Shown: piece by piece, positions 10,277 to 18,318 of the stretch
How the letters are laid out: each line of letters starts with the position of its first letter
Position numbering within the stretch: position 1 is the first letter of the stretch
From: Hyphomonadaceae bacterium
Lineage (GTDB): Bacteria; Pseudomonadota; Alphaproteobacteria; Caulobacterales; Aquidulcibacteraceae
NCBI GenBank assembly: GCA_016791365.1
Contig: JAEUMT010000027.1
Coordinates: forward strand, 1 to 64,000
DNA length: 64,000 bases
Reading direction: 5' to 3'
Notes under the pieces: generated by a model
What the model saw: only the letters and a program-made list of their open reading frames with translations
Told to the model about the DNA's origin: nothing
Databases searched by the model: none
Made by a program: the position numbers and the translations under genes

Positions 10277-10564
10277 ATGCTGGGCGTAGTGCTAGCTCTT
10301 TTGCTGCAAGCGACGGATCCCGTTCAACCGGTCGAGCCAGTGGCGCAAGCTCAGCCTGAGGTAACTCAGACGGAAGCTCAGCCCGAAGCTGAGGCGGCCC
10401 CGGCCGAAGAGCAGGCTCGTGAGCGCCGCTGCCGCGGCCGCAACGTGACCGGCACGCGCCTGGCCACCGCCGTCGTTTGCCGTTCGCGCAATAGCCAACA
10501 AGGCTATGAGACCCGCGAGACGATCCGCAATTTCCAACGCTTCGATCCGCCGCCGTCAAACTAA
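10277..10564 (+). CDS. Small exported protein of unknown function
   Basis: 95 residues. An N-terminal hydrophobic segment MLGVVLALLLQA could be a short signal peptide, followed by a Glu/Pro/Gln-rich linker (PVQPVEPVAQAQPEVTQTEA) and a basic C-terminal part with two cysteines in RRCRGRNVTGTRLATAVVCR. The Cys...TGTRL....VCR pattern is common in small periplasmic proteins of Caulobacterales (memory-based). AGGAAG at 10263-10268 precedes both GTG 10274 and ATG 10277; ATG is preferred. It is divergent from the prolyl hydroxylase gene. Confidence 0.65.
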   Translation: MLGVVLALLLQATDPVQPVEPVAQAQPEVTQTEAQPEAEAAPAEEQARERRCRGRNVTGTRLATAVVCRSRNSQQGYETRETIRNFQRFDPPPSN

Positions 10565-10642
10565 CGGTTGAGCCACGAGGCAAGAATTATGGCGTCAAGC
10601 TCACCAGCTTGGCGCCATTTTCCTGTCCGGCGGATGTCGGCT

Positions 10643-11227
10643 CTAACGAATTTCGGCGAACGCGGTAAAACCGCGCGGCGCGGTAAGCGATTCAACGTCC
10701 TGTGGCCCGGTGACGACAATACCCTTGATGCCGGCCTGATTGTTGATGTGCCAGAATACACGGCGAATTGGCTTGCCGTTATTATTCACAGCGCGCGCGC
10801 CCGTAATCGGCTGTTCCTTTGAGACGTGCACGACGGCTTTGACAGCATCCGCTTCGATGGCGCCGCGAAACAGCGTCGAGACGAACACGATCCGGCCGCG
10901 CTGGGTGCGCCCTTCGCTCAAGAGATAGAGCACCATCTCGCCGTTACGGTCGCGCTCGTAAAACTTGTGCTGCAGGTTCTGCACGGGCGTCGAGATGACT
11001 GAATTGTCCAACGCGAGATAGGCGCCGGCCACGTTGGCGCGCTCTTGCGACGCAGCGACAAAATTCGCGCCCATGATCGCATCGTGGAGCTTCTTGGGAT
11101 CCGGCATCGCGAACTGGCAAAGTTCAACCAGGCTGACGATCGCGACACTCAATTGCGCCGGCGCTTTGTGGCCTTCGAACGCCGTGGAAATCAGCTTGTA
11201 GGCGTCTTTCGATTGGTTGTCTTGCAT
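10643..11227 (-). CDS. Hypothetical protein
   Basis: 194 residues from ATG at 11227, preceded by GAGGGA; the longer frame back to 11287 lacks a ribosome binding site. It is soluble, with no recognised domain. The middle contains GEMVLYLLSEGRTQRGRIVF, and the C-terminal half has a beta-rich look (RRVFWHINNQAGIKGIVVTG). Neither signal peptide nor membrane segment is seen. It follows the SRPBCC gene on the same strand with a 110-base gap. Function not recognised. Confidence 0.75.
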   Translation of the reverse strand: MQDNQSKDAYKLISTAFEGHKAPAQLSVAIVSLVELCQFAMPDPKKLHDAIMGANFVAASQERANVAGAYLALDNSVISTPVQNLQHKFYERDRNGEMVLYLLSEGRTQRGRIVFVSTLFRGAIEADAVKAVVHVSKEQPITGARAVNNNGKPIRRVFWHINNQAGIKGIVVTGPQDVESLTAPRGFTAFAEIR

Positions 11228-11339
11228 ACGTGTCCCTCGGTCGCGGCTTGATGCCACTATACGCAAGGACCAGCAATATCCAGCCACACCGCACGCCTCA
11301 GGCGCGAACTGTCCGCCGCGCCCAAGGCCGCATCTTGGA

Positions 11340-11798
11340 TCACAGCGTCTTCGCGAGCGCTTCCAGCTGACGCGCGGTTTGGCCCCAGCCTTCGTGGAAG
11401 CCCATCTGTTTGTGCTGCTCTTTCGTCTCTTCGGTCCAATGACGGGCGACGGCGCGATACTTGGTCTTGCCGTTGCCGAGATCTTCGAAGGTGACTTCGG
11501 CGACCATGAACGGGCCGACGGGCTCGTACGTGGTCGGATTGATCGCGTCAGTGGTGACGAGCCGCTTGTTCGGTTCAGCGGCGAGGATGATGCCGCTGTT
11601 CGGATATTCTTGGCCCTCAGGCGAGGTCATCACGAAATTGAATTTGCCGCCGGCGCGAAAATCGATGTCGGTGCTTTTGATCGTCCACGGCTTTGGCGCG
11701 AACCATTGTTGCAGCAATTTCGGATCGGAATAGCAGCGATAGAGTTTGTCCGCCGGCGCATCCAGTTCGAGTTCAAGAATGAGTTCGTGTTGGGACAT
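11340..11798 (-). CDS. SRPBCC (AHSA1-type) domain protein
   Basis: 152 residues, the typical length for a single START-like domain. Hallmarks: HELILELELDAPADKLYRCY at the N-terminus, then LLQQWFAPKPW, FRAGGKFNFVM, VTFEDLGNGKT and the C-terminal helix HEGWGQTARQLEALAKTL. The family binds hydrophobic ligands or acts with Hsp90-like partners, but for this subgroup (SRPBCC near ECF42 sigma factors) the role is unknown. It lies on the same strand downstream of the ECF42-type sigma factor, separated by an inverted-repeat element. Confidence 0.9.
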   Translation of the reverse strand: MSQHELILELELDAPADKLYRCYSDPKLLQQWFAPKPWTIKSTDIDFRAGGKFNFVMTSPEGQEYPNSGIILAAEPNKRLVTTDAINPTTYEPVGPFMVAEVTFEDLGNGKTKYRAVARHWTEETKEQHKQMGFHEGWGQTARQLEALAKTL

Positions 11799-11900
11799 TG
11801 CGAGCTTCCTTGCTTCGTATCTGTACGTAGGACGAACGGGATTTGGGTTAATCTACAGTTTGTCGAAAAACTTCCTTTTGGCGCCGTGCGTGGCGCCGCG

Positions 11901-11971
11901 CTTCGACATGCTCAGGGTGACGCAAATTCAAGCGCAGGCGCCAAAGTAGCGTCACCCTGAGCACGTCGAAG
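11901..11971. repeat. Long inverted repeat (dispersed element)
   Basis: Arms 11901-11923 and 11949-11971 (23 nt) are inverted copies with one mismatch, separated by 25 bases. The core, GTCACCCTGAGC..GTCGAAG, is related to the element at 4795-4871 and to a partial copy near 18185-18225. It lies in the gap between the SRPBCC gene and the sigma-factor gene. It may act as a bidirectional terminator, but there is no clean T-run. Confidence 0.7.
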
Positions 11972-12002
11972 GGCGACGCGGGCCACGACCTTCAACGCCT
12001 CA

Positions 12003-13238
12003 CTAGCGCGCAAGATTGTCCAAGTGTTGGCGGATGTGCGCGGCTTCGGCGGGGGTGCTCGCGAGCGAAATCGCCTTGTTGAAAGCTTCACGGGCCTCGG
12101 CGTTTTTGTTGAGCTGCATCAGGAAAGCGCCGCGTGCGCCGTGGAAATAGAAGTAGCTGCTGAGCCGATCTTCCAATGGCGCGATGAGGTCGAGCGCGGC
12201 CTGCGGGCCATCAAGTTTGGCGACGGCGACAGCGCGATTGAGCGTGATCACCGGCGACGGCGTGTGACGTTCAAGCGCCTGGTAGAGGCCATTGATCTCC
12301 GCCCAATCGGTCTCGTCAGCCGTTTCGGCGCGCGCGTGCAGTCCGGCGATGGCAGCCTGGATTTGGTATGGGCCGGGCTTGCGCGCGCGCATGGCTTTAT
12401 CGATCAGCGCCAGCCCCTCTTGAATGAGCGGGCGCTTCCATTGTTTTCGGTCCTGGTCTTCGAGAAGAATGCCGTTGCCGTTAGCGTCGAAACGCGCGGC
12501 GATGCGGGAGTGCTGGAGCAGCATAAGCGCCAGAAGCCCCATGATCTCCGGCTCGCTCGGATACATACGCAACAAGAGCCGCGCGAGACGGATGGCCTCA
12601 TCGCAGAGCGAAGCGCGGGCGCTGACGGGATCGGCGGCGGAATAGCCTTCGTTGAACACGAGATAGACCATGGCCGCGACCGAGGCCAAACGCTCGGCGC
12701 GATCGACGGCATTAGGCGCTTCGAACGGCACGCCCGCGCCGGCGACTTTGGCCTTGGCGCGCGTGATGCGCTGCTCCATCGCGCCTTCCCCGACGAGAAA
12801 CGCGCGCGCAATTTGCGGCACGGTGAGGCCGGAGACGATGCGAAGCGCGAGCGCGACTTGTTGTGTGGCCGGCAGATCGGGGTGGCAGCAGATAAAAAGC
12901 AGCCTCAGGACATCGTCGCGATAGTCGGCTTCGTCGAGGCGCTGCGCGGCCTCGGTTTCGACGTCGCTTAAATCAGAAATCTGATCTTCGTCCGGCAGCT
13001 CGGTTTGCTTGGCGCGGCGGCGGGTGACGTCGATAGCGGCGTTGCGGCCGACCATGATGAGCCAGGCGGCGGGATCGCGCGGCGGGCCGTTCTTGGGCCA
13101 GTTCTTCAGCGCGCGAAGGCACGCGTCCTGATAGGCCTCTTCGGCGAGATCGAGGTCGCGGAAATAGCGCAGCAGCGCCGCCACCGCCTGGGGCCGCGCG
13201 CTGACGAGCGCAGCGTCGATCCAGGCCAGATCGGTCAC
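12003..13238 (-). CDS. ECF sigma factor, ECF42 type with C-terminal TPR-like extension
   Basis: 411 residues, far longer than a minimal ECF sigma factor. Residues 1-170 hold region 2 (YFRDLDLAEEAYQDACLRAL, DPAAWLIMVGRNAAIDVTRR) and region 4 (ATQQVALALRIVSGLTVPQI). The remainder is the helical extension known from ECF42 (VYLVFNEGYSA, then TPR-like LNRAVAVAKLDGPQAALDLI). It starts 1 base after the stop of the DGPF/YCII gene, the hallmark neighbour of ECF42. No anti-sigma gene is adjacent, as expected for this group, whose extension is thought to control activity. Confidence 0.93.
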   Translation of the reverse strand: MTDLAWIDAALVSARPQAVAALLRYFRDLDLAEEAYQDACLRALKNWPKNGPPRDPAAWLIMVGRNAAIDVTRRRAKQTELPDEDQISDLSDVETEAAQRLDEADYRDDVLRLLFICCHPDLPATQQVALALRIVSGLTVPQIARAFLVGEGAMEQRITRAKAKVAGAGVPFEAPNAVDRAERLASVAAMVYLVFNEGYSAADPVSARASLCDEAIRLARLLLRMYPSEPEIMGLLALMLLQHSRIAARFDANGNGILLEDQDRKQWKRPLIQEGLALIDKAMRARKPGPYQIQAAIAGLHARAETADETDWAEINGLYQALERHTPSPVITLNRAVAVAKLDGPQAALDLIAPLEDRLSSYFYFHGARGAFLMQLNKNAEAREAFNKAISLASTPAEAAHIRQHLDNLAR

Positions 13239-13239
13239 G

Positions 13240-13611
13240 TCAGCGCGCCTCTACGGGTGAACCCGGATTGTAGAGCATGATCGGGCGCAATTCGTAGGCG
13301 CCGCCCGGGTTGGCGGCGGTGAGCTCACGCGCGAACGCAAGGCCCTCCTCCAGATCGTCGACTTCAATGATGTAAAAGCCGAGCAGCTGCTCCTTGGTTT
13401 CGGCGTATGGCCCATCGAGGACTTCGTTGTCCTTCTTGCGGAGCGTGGTGGCGGCGGAGGTCGGCAAAAGGCGCAGCGAGGGCTTCAACTTGCCTTTGGC
13501 CTCCCACTTCTCGTGAACGACATTGAGCCGGCCCATGACGGCGGCGTCCTCCTCCTTCGTCCAGGAAAAGACGGCGGCTTCGTCGTTGTAGCAAAGGACG
13601 GCGTAGAGCAT
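13240..13611 (-). CDS. YCII-related (DGPF) protein, ECF42 partner
   Basis: 123 residues from MLYAVLCYND (start at 13611; a five-codon longer start at 13626 lacks a ribosome binding site). It contains the diagnostic motif DGPYAETKEQLLGFYIIE and ends in YELRPIM. The fold is a ferredoxin-like alpha/beta dimer. DGPF proteins are regularly encoded with ECF41/ECF42 sigma factors and are often under their control; the biochemical role is unknown. It is first in the operon, with the sigma factor 1 base downstream. Confidence 0.92.
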   Translation of the reverse strand: MLYAVLCYNDEAAVFSWTKEEDAAVMGRLNVVHEKWEAKGKLKPSLRLLPTSAATTLRKKDNEVLDGPYAETKEQLLGFYIIEVDDLEEGLAFARELTAANPGGAYELRPIMLYNPGSPVEAR

Positions 13612-13741
13612 CGGATGGCGCCTCATAAGCGGAGGACGAACGCCTAGCCGTCTTCCCGACAGGGCGTCGAGACTTTCTTCAGGCGCAAACCCTTGGCGAC
13701 AAGCGGGGATGGGACCAGACTCCCGGTCGAGGGAGAGGGCG

Positions 13742-14041
13742 ATGCTATTGGGCTTGGTGTTTCTGTTCCTGAGCGCCGGCTTCGGGCTGATGGTTGTCGC
13801 CTGGGCGATGATGATGGCGTTCCTGCAGCGTTATCCGATGCCTGCGGCACGAACGCCGGGCGATGGCTGGGCGCGCTGGCGGCAATTTATGAGCGGCACG
13901 GGTTGCCCGCCGGAAGGTGAACCACAGCGCAAAATCATCGCCCTGATGTTCAAGGGTGCGCTGGCCTGTTACGCGCTAATGATCGTGACGTTCTTCGCCG
14001 CTGGCGGGCCGGACGCACTGCCCCCGCCGCCGCCGCGCTAA
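13742..14041 (+). CDS. Small membrane protein with two predicted helices
   Basis: 99 residues from ATG at 13742, preceded by GAGGGAGAGG. It has two hydrophobic segments: MLLGLVFLFLSAGFGLMVVA and MFKGALACYALMIVTFFAAG, with a polar loop between (RTPGDGWARWRQFMSGTGCP). The C-terminus is PPPPPR. No family is recognised. It is divergent from the DGPF gene and about 90 bases before the TIR-like gene. Confidence 0.75.
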   Translation: MLLGLVFLFLSAGFGLMVVAWAMMMAFLQRYPMPAARTPGDGWARWRQFMSGTGCPPEGEPQRKIIALMFKGALACYALMIVTFFAAGGPDALPPPPPR

Positions 14042-14131
14042 GCGCTCAACTTAAGACGCAGCAATGTTCCACCTCTTCGCTTGACGCTCATGCGTCAGCT
14101 TCGGCTCTACTGGGGCCTAAGCGGGAGATGC

Positions 14132-15568
14132 ATGGCGGACGTTTTTATTGCTGCGGCGCCAGACGCTGATGCGCAGGCGGGCGGCCTTGCGCAGGCATTG
14201 AAGACGTTGGGCTTCGACGCCGCCGTCGGCGCGCCTGCCGAAGCTGAGATCGCAAAACTGGTGGATGATGCGAAATGCGTCATCGGTCTGTGGTCGCGCG
14301 GCGCGCCGACGGCGGAGCTGGCGATGCTGGCGGCTTTGGCGCACGAACGGAAGAAGCTGGTGAGCGCGGAATTGGCGACGGATGCGACGCCGGCGCCGTT
14401 TAGGGCTGCACCGCGTGTGGACTTGGCGCTGCGGGATCGGACGGCGTTCAAGACGCGGTTCCAAGCGCTGATCGTTGAGATCGACAAGCTCTCGCCGACC
14501 AAGGCGAACGTCGCGGCGCTGCCAAGTGTGTTGGCGGTGGTCCGCTCTGCGTTGCTAAAGCGGCGCGAGACCGGCGGCGAAAAGCAGCTCAAGACCTTGG
14601 GCGTGTTCGCGGCGGCGGTGGCGGCGCTGTTCGTGGTTGGGTTCGGCGCGGGGCGCGTGATCAATCTGGTTCGCTCGGGCGAACTCTCAATGGCGTCGTT
14701 CGAGTTTTCGACGCCGCAGGCGCAAGCGGCGGCGACCCCGACGAGCACCCCAACTCCAACGCTGACATCGGCAGCGCTTGAGCGGACGCCGTGGCGCGAG
14801 GTGGCGTCCCGGATTGATGAGACCTTGGCGCAGCAAATCGAAACACGCGCCGCGGCGGGCGATGCGGATGCGCAAACGTTGGCGTGCTTAGGGCACATGG
14901 CCGGCACGGGCGGCTTCCTACCGAGCCCAACTGCCGCGCGTGAGCAGTGCGATCTGGCGGCGGCGCAGAACAATGCGGCGGCTCTTTATCTCTCCTGGCA
15001 ATTGCGGCGGACGGCGCCGCACGCGGGCATCGATGATGCGACGGCCAATACGCGGTTGCGTCAGGCGGCGGAGGCCGGGTTCACGGCGGCGCAGATAGAT
15101 TATGCGGCGAGCTTGCCAGGTGATCGGACATCGCAAGCCGAAGCCGGCCGGTTGTGGTTGGCGGCGGCGGAGCGCGGCGATCCGCGGGCGCAGTTCTTTT
15201 ACGCGCGCTGGCTGCGCGATAGCCCGGCCGGCCCGCAAGACCCGACGGCAGCCATCCCCTTCCTGCAGCGCGCCTCCGAGGCCAATCAGGCCGATGCGCT
15301 GCACATGCTGGCGACGCTTTATCGCGATGGCGTCGGCGCGCCGCGCAATGTGGCGGAGGCGAAGGCGCTCTATGATCGCGCGGCCCGGCAAAACCATGCG
15401 CCATCGATGTCGAACCTGGCGGACTTGCTGCGCGATGGTTCGCCAGAGGAGCGAGCGCGCTCGATCGAGCTTTATCGCCAATTGGCGTGCATGACCGACG
15501 AGCATCAGATTCAGCCGCGCGCGGTCGGGCGCCTACGCGCATTGCAGATGAGCTATTCCTGCGGCTAA
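14132..15568 (+). CDS. Membrane-anchored TIR-like - Sel1 repeat protein
   Basis: 478 residues from MADVFIAAAP; GGGAG at 14123-14127 supports this start over an upstream ATG at 14081. Residues 1-115 look like a divergent TIR domain (VFIAAAPD; CVIGLWSRGAPTAELAM; ERKKLV), but the position of the catalytic Glu, nine residues before the K of KLV, holds a hydrophobic residue. A transmembrane helix follows at about 156-176, then a Thr/Pro-rich linker (TPTSTPTPTLT) and Sel1-like repeats from about 235. Topology: TIR-like part inside, repeats in the periplasm (inference). Its domain order mirrors the protein at 2176-3753. It ends 9 bases before the next gene. Confidence 0.75.
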   Translation: MADVFIAAAPDADAQAGGLAQALKTLGFDAAVGAPAEAEIAKLVDDAKCVIGLWSRGAPTAELAMLAALAHERKKLVSAELATDATPAPFRAAPRVDLALRDRTAFKTRFQALIVEIDKLSPTKANVAALPSVLAVVRSALLKRRETGGEKQLKTLGVFAAAVAALFVVGFGAGRVINLVRSGELSMASFEFSTPQAQAAATPTSTPTPTLTSAALERTPWREVASRIDETLAQQIETRAAAGDADAQTLACLGHMAGTGGFLPSPTAAREQCDLAAAQNNAAALYLSWQLRRTAPHAGIDDATANTRLRQAAEAGFTAAQIDYAASLPGDRTSQAEAGRLWLAAAERGDPRAQFFYARWLRDSPAGPQDPTAAIPFLQRASEANQADALHMLATLYRDGVGAPRNVAEAKALYDRAARQNHAPSMSNLADLLRDGSPEERARSIELYRQLACMTDEHQIQPRAVGRLRALQMSYSCG

Positions 15569-15577
15569 CAAGCGCCG

Positions 15578-16342
15578 ATGGCTTGGCGCAAGACCTATGA
15601 TGGCGCGGAACCGCAGCGGGTCAATAAATGGCTGGCTGGCGAAGGCGTGTGCTCGCGGCGCGAGGCTGAGGAGATGATCGCCAGCGGCTTGGTCCGGATT
15701 GATGGCGCGATCGTTGAAGAGCCGGGGCGCAAGATCGAGCATGGTCAAACGATCGAACTCGCGGACGGGCGCGTCGCGCCGCGGATCAGTATTGCGATCA
15801 ACAAGCCAGTTGGTTTCGTGTCGGCGCAACCGGAGAGCGGTCAGGTCCCAGCTGCACGGCTCGTGACGCCGGCCAATTTGGTGGGACGCACTGACGTAAT
15901 GCCAACGTCGCGCACGAGCCTGGCGCCTCTGGGCCGGCTTGATCAGGACTCGCGCGGCTTGCTGTTGCTCAGCGAAGACGGCGTGCTGGCCAAGGCAGTC
16001 ATTGGCGCGGAGTCCAGCATCGACAAGGAATATCTCGTCGGCGTGCGCGGGCAGATCAATGATCGCAAGCTGGCGTGGCTGCGGCACGGGTTGGAGCTGG
16101 ACGGCAAGAAGCTGAAGCCGGCGAAGATCGATGTGGTGGAGCCGTGGCGCATTCGCTTCATCCTGAACGAAGGCAAGAAACGGCAGATCCGGCGGATGTG
16201 CGAGCTGGTTGAGCTTGAAGTGGTCGATCTGCTGCGCGTGCGGATCGGGCCGCTGTGGCTGGGTGATTTGCCGGAGGGCAAATGGCGGGGGCTTACGGCG
16301 GCCGAACGCGAAGCCCTGATCAAACAAAGCAAGGGCAATTGA
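15578..16342 (+). CDS. RNA pseudouridine synthase, RsuA/RluF family
   Basis: 254 residues. An S4 RNA-binding domain spans about 12-60 (RVNKWLAGEGVCSRREAEEM, GLVRIDG). The catalytic domain has INKPVGFVS and GRLDQDSRGLLLLSEDG, with D122 as the predicted catalytic aspartate, then KEYLVGVRG and EGKKRQIRRMCE. This is the RsuA/RluB/RluE/RluF branch that isomerises a uridine in rRNA or tRNA. The motif order and length best fit RluF-like enzymes (23S rRNA U2604 in E. coli), but the exact target is not determined by sequence alone. Confidence 0.93.
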   Translation: MAWRKTYDGAEPQRVNKWLAGEGVCSRREAEEMIASGLVRIDGAIVEEPGRKIEHGQTIELADGRVAPRISIAINKPVGFVSAQPESGQVPAARLVTPANLVGRTDVMPTSRTSLAPLGRLDQDSRGLLLLSEDGVLAKAVIGAESSIDKEYLVGVRGQINDRKLAWLRHGLELDGKKLKPAKIDVVEPWRIRFILNEGKKRQIRRMCELVELEVVDLLRVRIGPLWLGDLPEGKWRGLTAAEREALIKQSKGN

Positions 16343-16397
16343 CCCGGATCAAAGCGGGGCAAGCGCCTTCCCACGAAGTTTCCGTGAGGAGGCTGTC

Positions 16398-16493
16398 ATG
16401 GAATTGGATCCGTTCATCTGGCTCGTCATTGGACTGATGAGCACGTTCGCCGTCGTGCTTGGAGCGGTCTCGCTCTATTCCCGCAGCAAGTGA
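16398..16493 (+). CDS. 31-residue single-helix membrane peptide
   Basis: The peptide is MELDPFIWLVIGLMSTFAVV followed by LGAVSLYSRSK: a short acidic N-terminus, one hydrophobic helix and a basic end, giving a clear N-out/C-in charge pattern. A strong ribosome binding site, GAGGAGG, lies seven bases before the ATG. It is too short for automatic gene callers. It ends one base before the 3' end of the convergent DUF4105 gene. Confidence 0.6.
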   Translation: MELDPFIWLVIGLMSTFAVVLGAVSLYSRSK

Positions 16494-16494
16494 G

Positions 16495-17364
16495 CTAAAT
16501 TCCGTTGCGTCGGCGCAGCTCCGCGAGCAATTCGCGGTCGAAGCTGGCGGGCGGAGCTTGGTTCAGCGCTTTGATGAACTCGGTCATGTCCGAAAGGCGG
16601 TGGGCTTCTGCGAAGTCCGCACCGGGAATGATGCCGCGGCGGTAGAGATACTCGTCGGAGCGGCCGGTGAGCACGTAGGCCGGCGCCCAATGAAAACCAG
16701 CGGCCTTCGCCAGCTCGTTCGTGCAGTTTGAGACGATCGTGTTGTAGTAGCGCGGCGTGTGCGAGAGCGATTGCGAACGTTCGAGCAGATGCGCCAGCAA
16801 CGTGCGGCTTTGCGCTTCGGTAATATCTACGGGATAAACGAAGACTTCGTGGTCCAGCATCACGGCGCGGCGAATGAGAAGATCGCGCGCTGTCGCCCAA
16901 ATGTAGATCAGCTCGAAGGCGTTGAACTGGCCGCGCACGGCTGAGTATTCTTCGCCCTGCTCGCGGCGTGCTTCGATCGTCAGACCCAAAATCTGATCAT
17001 CGTCGAATTCGAAGAGCAACAGGGTGTGGGCGGCGAGCTGTGAACCAGGCTGCGGCTCAAGCATGAACCAGACGCGGCGGAGTTGATCGAAATTGTATGA
17101 GGCGGAATCGAGATACGTGGTCTCCGTTTCGCGATCGAACGCGTAGCTCCAATCGCTGACCGGTGAGACGGTGAAGCCTTCGTCCGTGATCTCAACTTGC
17201 GGCGTATGCGAAAGGTACGGATACCAATCGCGGTTCATCTGCGGCGGGCTCAGCATATTGGCGCCGGCGCCCAGCACCAAAATGGCGGCCATCGCCCCGA
17301 TTGCAGGACGCAACGGATTGGCGCCCAGCCAAGCTAATAGTCGCTGCAAACCCGCCTCCGCCAA
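16495..17364 (-). CDS. DUF4105 (Lnb-type N-terminal periplasmic) domain protein
   Basis: 289 residues. An N-terminal membrane anchor (PAIGAMAAILVLGAGANML, residues about 20-40) is followed by a periplasmic domain. DUF4105 traits: HTLLLFEFDDDQILGLTIEA, then the region RYYNTIVSNCTNELAKAAGF, whose NC is the conserved Cys of the family, and RGIIPGADF. The family belongs to the NlpC/P60-like superfamily and is often suspected of envelope peptidase or hydrolase activity; that is not shown here. Confidence 0.85.
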   Translation of the reverse strand: MAEAGLQRLLAWLGANPLRPAIGAMAAILVLGAGANMLSPPQMNRDWYPYLSHTPQVEITDEGFTVSPVSDWSYAFDRETETTYLDSASYNFDQLRRVWFMLEPQPGSQLAAHTLLLFEFDDDQILGLTIEARREQGEEYSAVRGQFNAFELIYIWATARDLLIRRAVMLDHEVFVYPVDITEAQSRTLLAHLLERSQSLSHTPRYYNTIVSNCTNELAKAAGFHWAPAYVLTGRSDEYLYRRGIIPGADFAEAHRLSDMTEFIKALNQAPPASFDRELLAELRRRNGI

Positions 17365-17497
17365 ACGCGCGATGAACTCTTAGTAGGATGCGTAACTTCC
17401 GTTAAGCGCCGCTTGCGAAAGCGATGGCCGCTCCCAATCTCCGTTTCGACACCGGTTCGCTCGTGTTAAACGCGATCCAGGTTCGAGGAGGCCCGCC

Positions 17498-18172
17498 ATG
17501 GCTCTACGCATCAACGACAAAGCGCCGGATTTCGAAGCTGAGACGACGCAAGGCAGGATCAGGTTTCACGAGTGGATTGGCGACAGCTATGCGATCCTGT
17601 TTTCACACCCGAAGGACTTTACGCCGGTGTGCACAACCGAGCTGGGCTATCTCGCTAAACTGGAGCCGGAATTCAAAAAACGAAACGTGAAGGTGATCGG
17701 GCTTTCAGTTGATCCGGTAGCCGATCACGAGCGCTGGCGCGGCGACATCAAGGAAGTCACCGGCGGCGACGTGCAATATCCTATGATCGGCGATAGCGAT
17801 CTCAATGTCGCAAAGCTCTATGACATGCTTCCCGGCGATGCGGGCGAGACCAGCGCCGGCCGCACCGCGGCGACGAACGCGACGGTGCGCACGGTGTTCA
17901 TCATCGGGCCTGACAAGCTGATCAAGGCGACATTGCAATATCCGATGTCGTCGGGGCGCAATTTCGATGAGGTGTTGCGTCTGGTGGATTCGATCCAACT
18001 CACGGCTCAACACAAGGTCGCGACGCCGGTGAATTGGAAGAACGGCGAGGATGTCATCATCGTGCCGGCCATCTCGGATGAGGAAGCCAAGACACGGTTT
18101 CCCGGTGGCTGGAAGACGGTGAAATCCTACCTGCGGATTGTGCCGCAGCCGAAGGCGCCGCGCGAGGGCTAG
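17498..18172 (+). CDS. 1-Cys peroxiredoxin (Prx6 type)
   Basis: 224 residues. Thioredoxin-fold peroxidase with peroxidatic C45 in HPKDFTPVCTTELGYLAKLE. No other cysteine occurs in the protein, so it is a true 1-Cys enzyme needing an external thiol reductant. The long C-terminal extension (TPVNWKNGEDVIIVPAISDE, then RFPGGWKTVKSYLR) is typical of the Prx6 subfamily. It reduces hydroperoxides in the cytoplasm. A strong GAGGAGG ribosome binding site precedes ATG 17498. The persulfide dioxygenase downstream suggests a thiol/oxidative-stress neighbourhood. Confidence 0.95.
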   Translation: MALRINDKAPDFEAETTQGRIRFHEWIGDSYAILFSHPKDFTPVCTTELGYLAKLEPEFKKRNVKVIGLSVDPVADHERWRGDIKEVTGGDVQYPMIGDSDLNVAKLYDMLPGDAGETSAGRTAATNATVRTVFIIGPDKLIKATLQYPMSSGRNFDEVLRLVDSIQLTAQHKVATPVNWKNGEDVIIVPAISDEEAKTRFPGGWKTVKSYLRIVPQPKAPREG

Positions 18173-18318
18173 GTTCGTGCGTGGCGTCGCCCTTCGGCAG
18201 GCTTGGGTGACGCCATTGCTGCGCGAAACCGCGTCATGCCGGGCTTGACGCTTTGGGCTGGTTGCTTCCCCTTGCGATAAGGATTGAGGTGTAGGAGTCT
18301 CCTCGCCAGGAGACGCCG

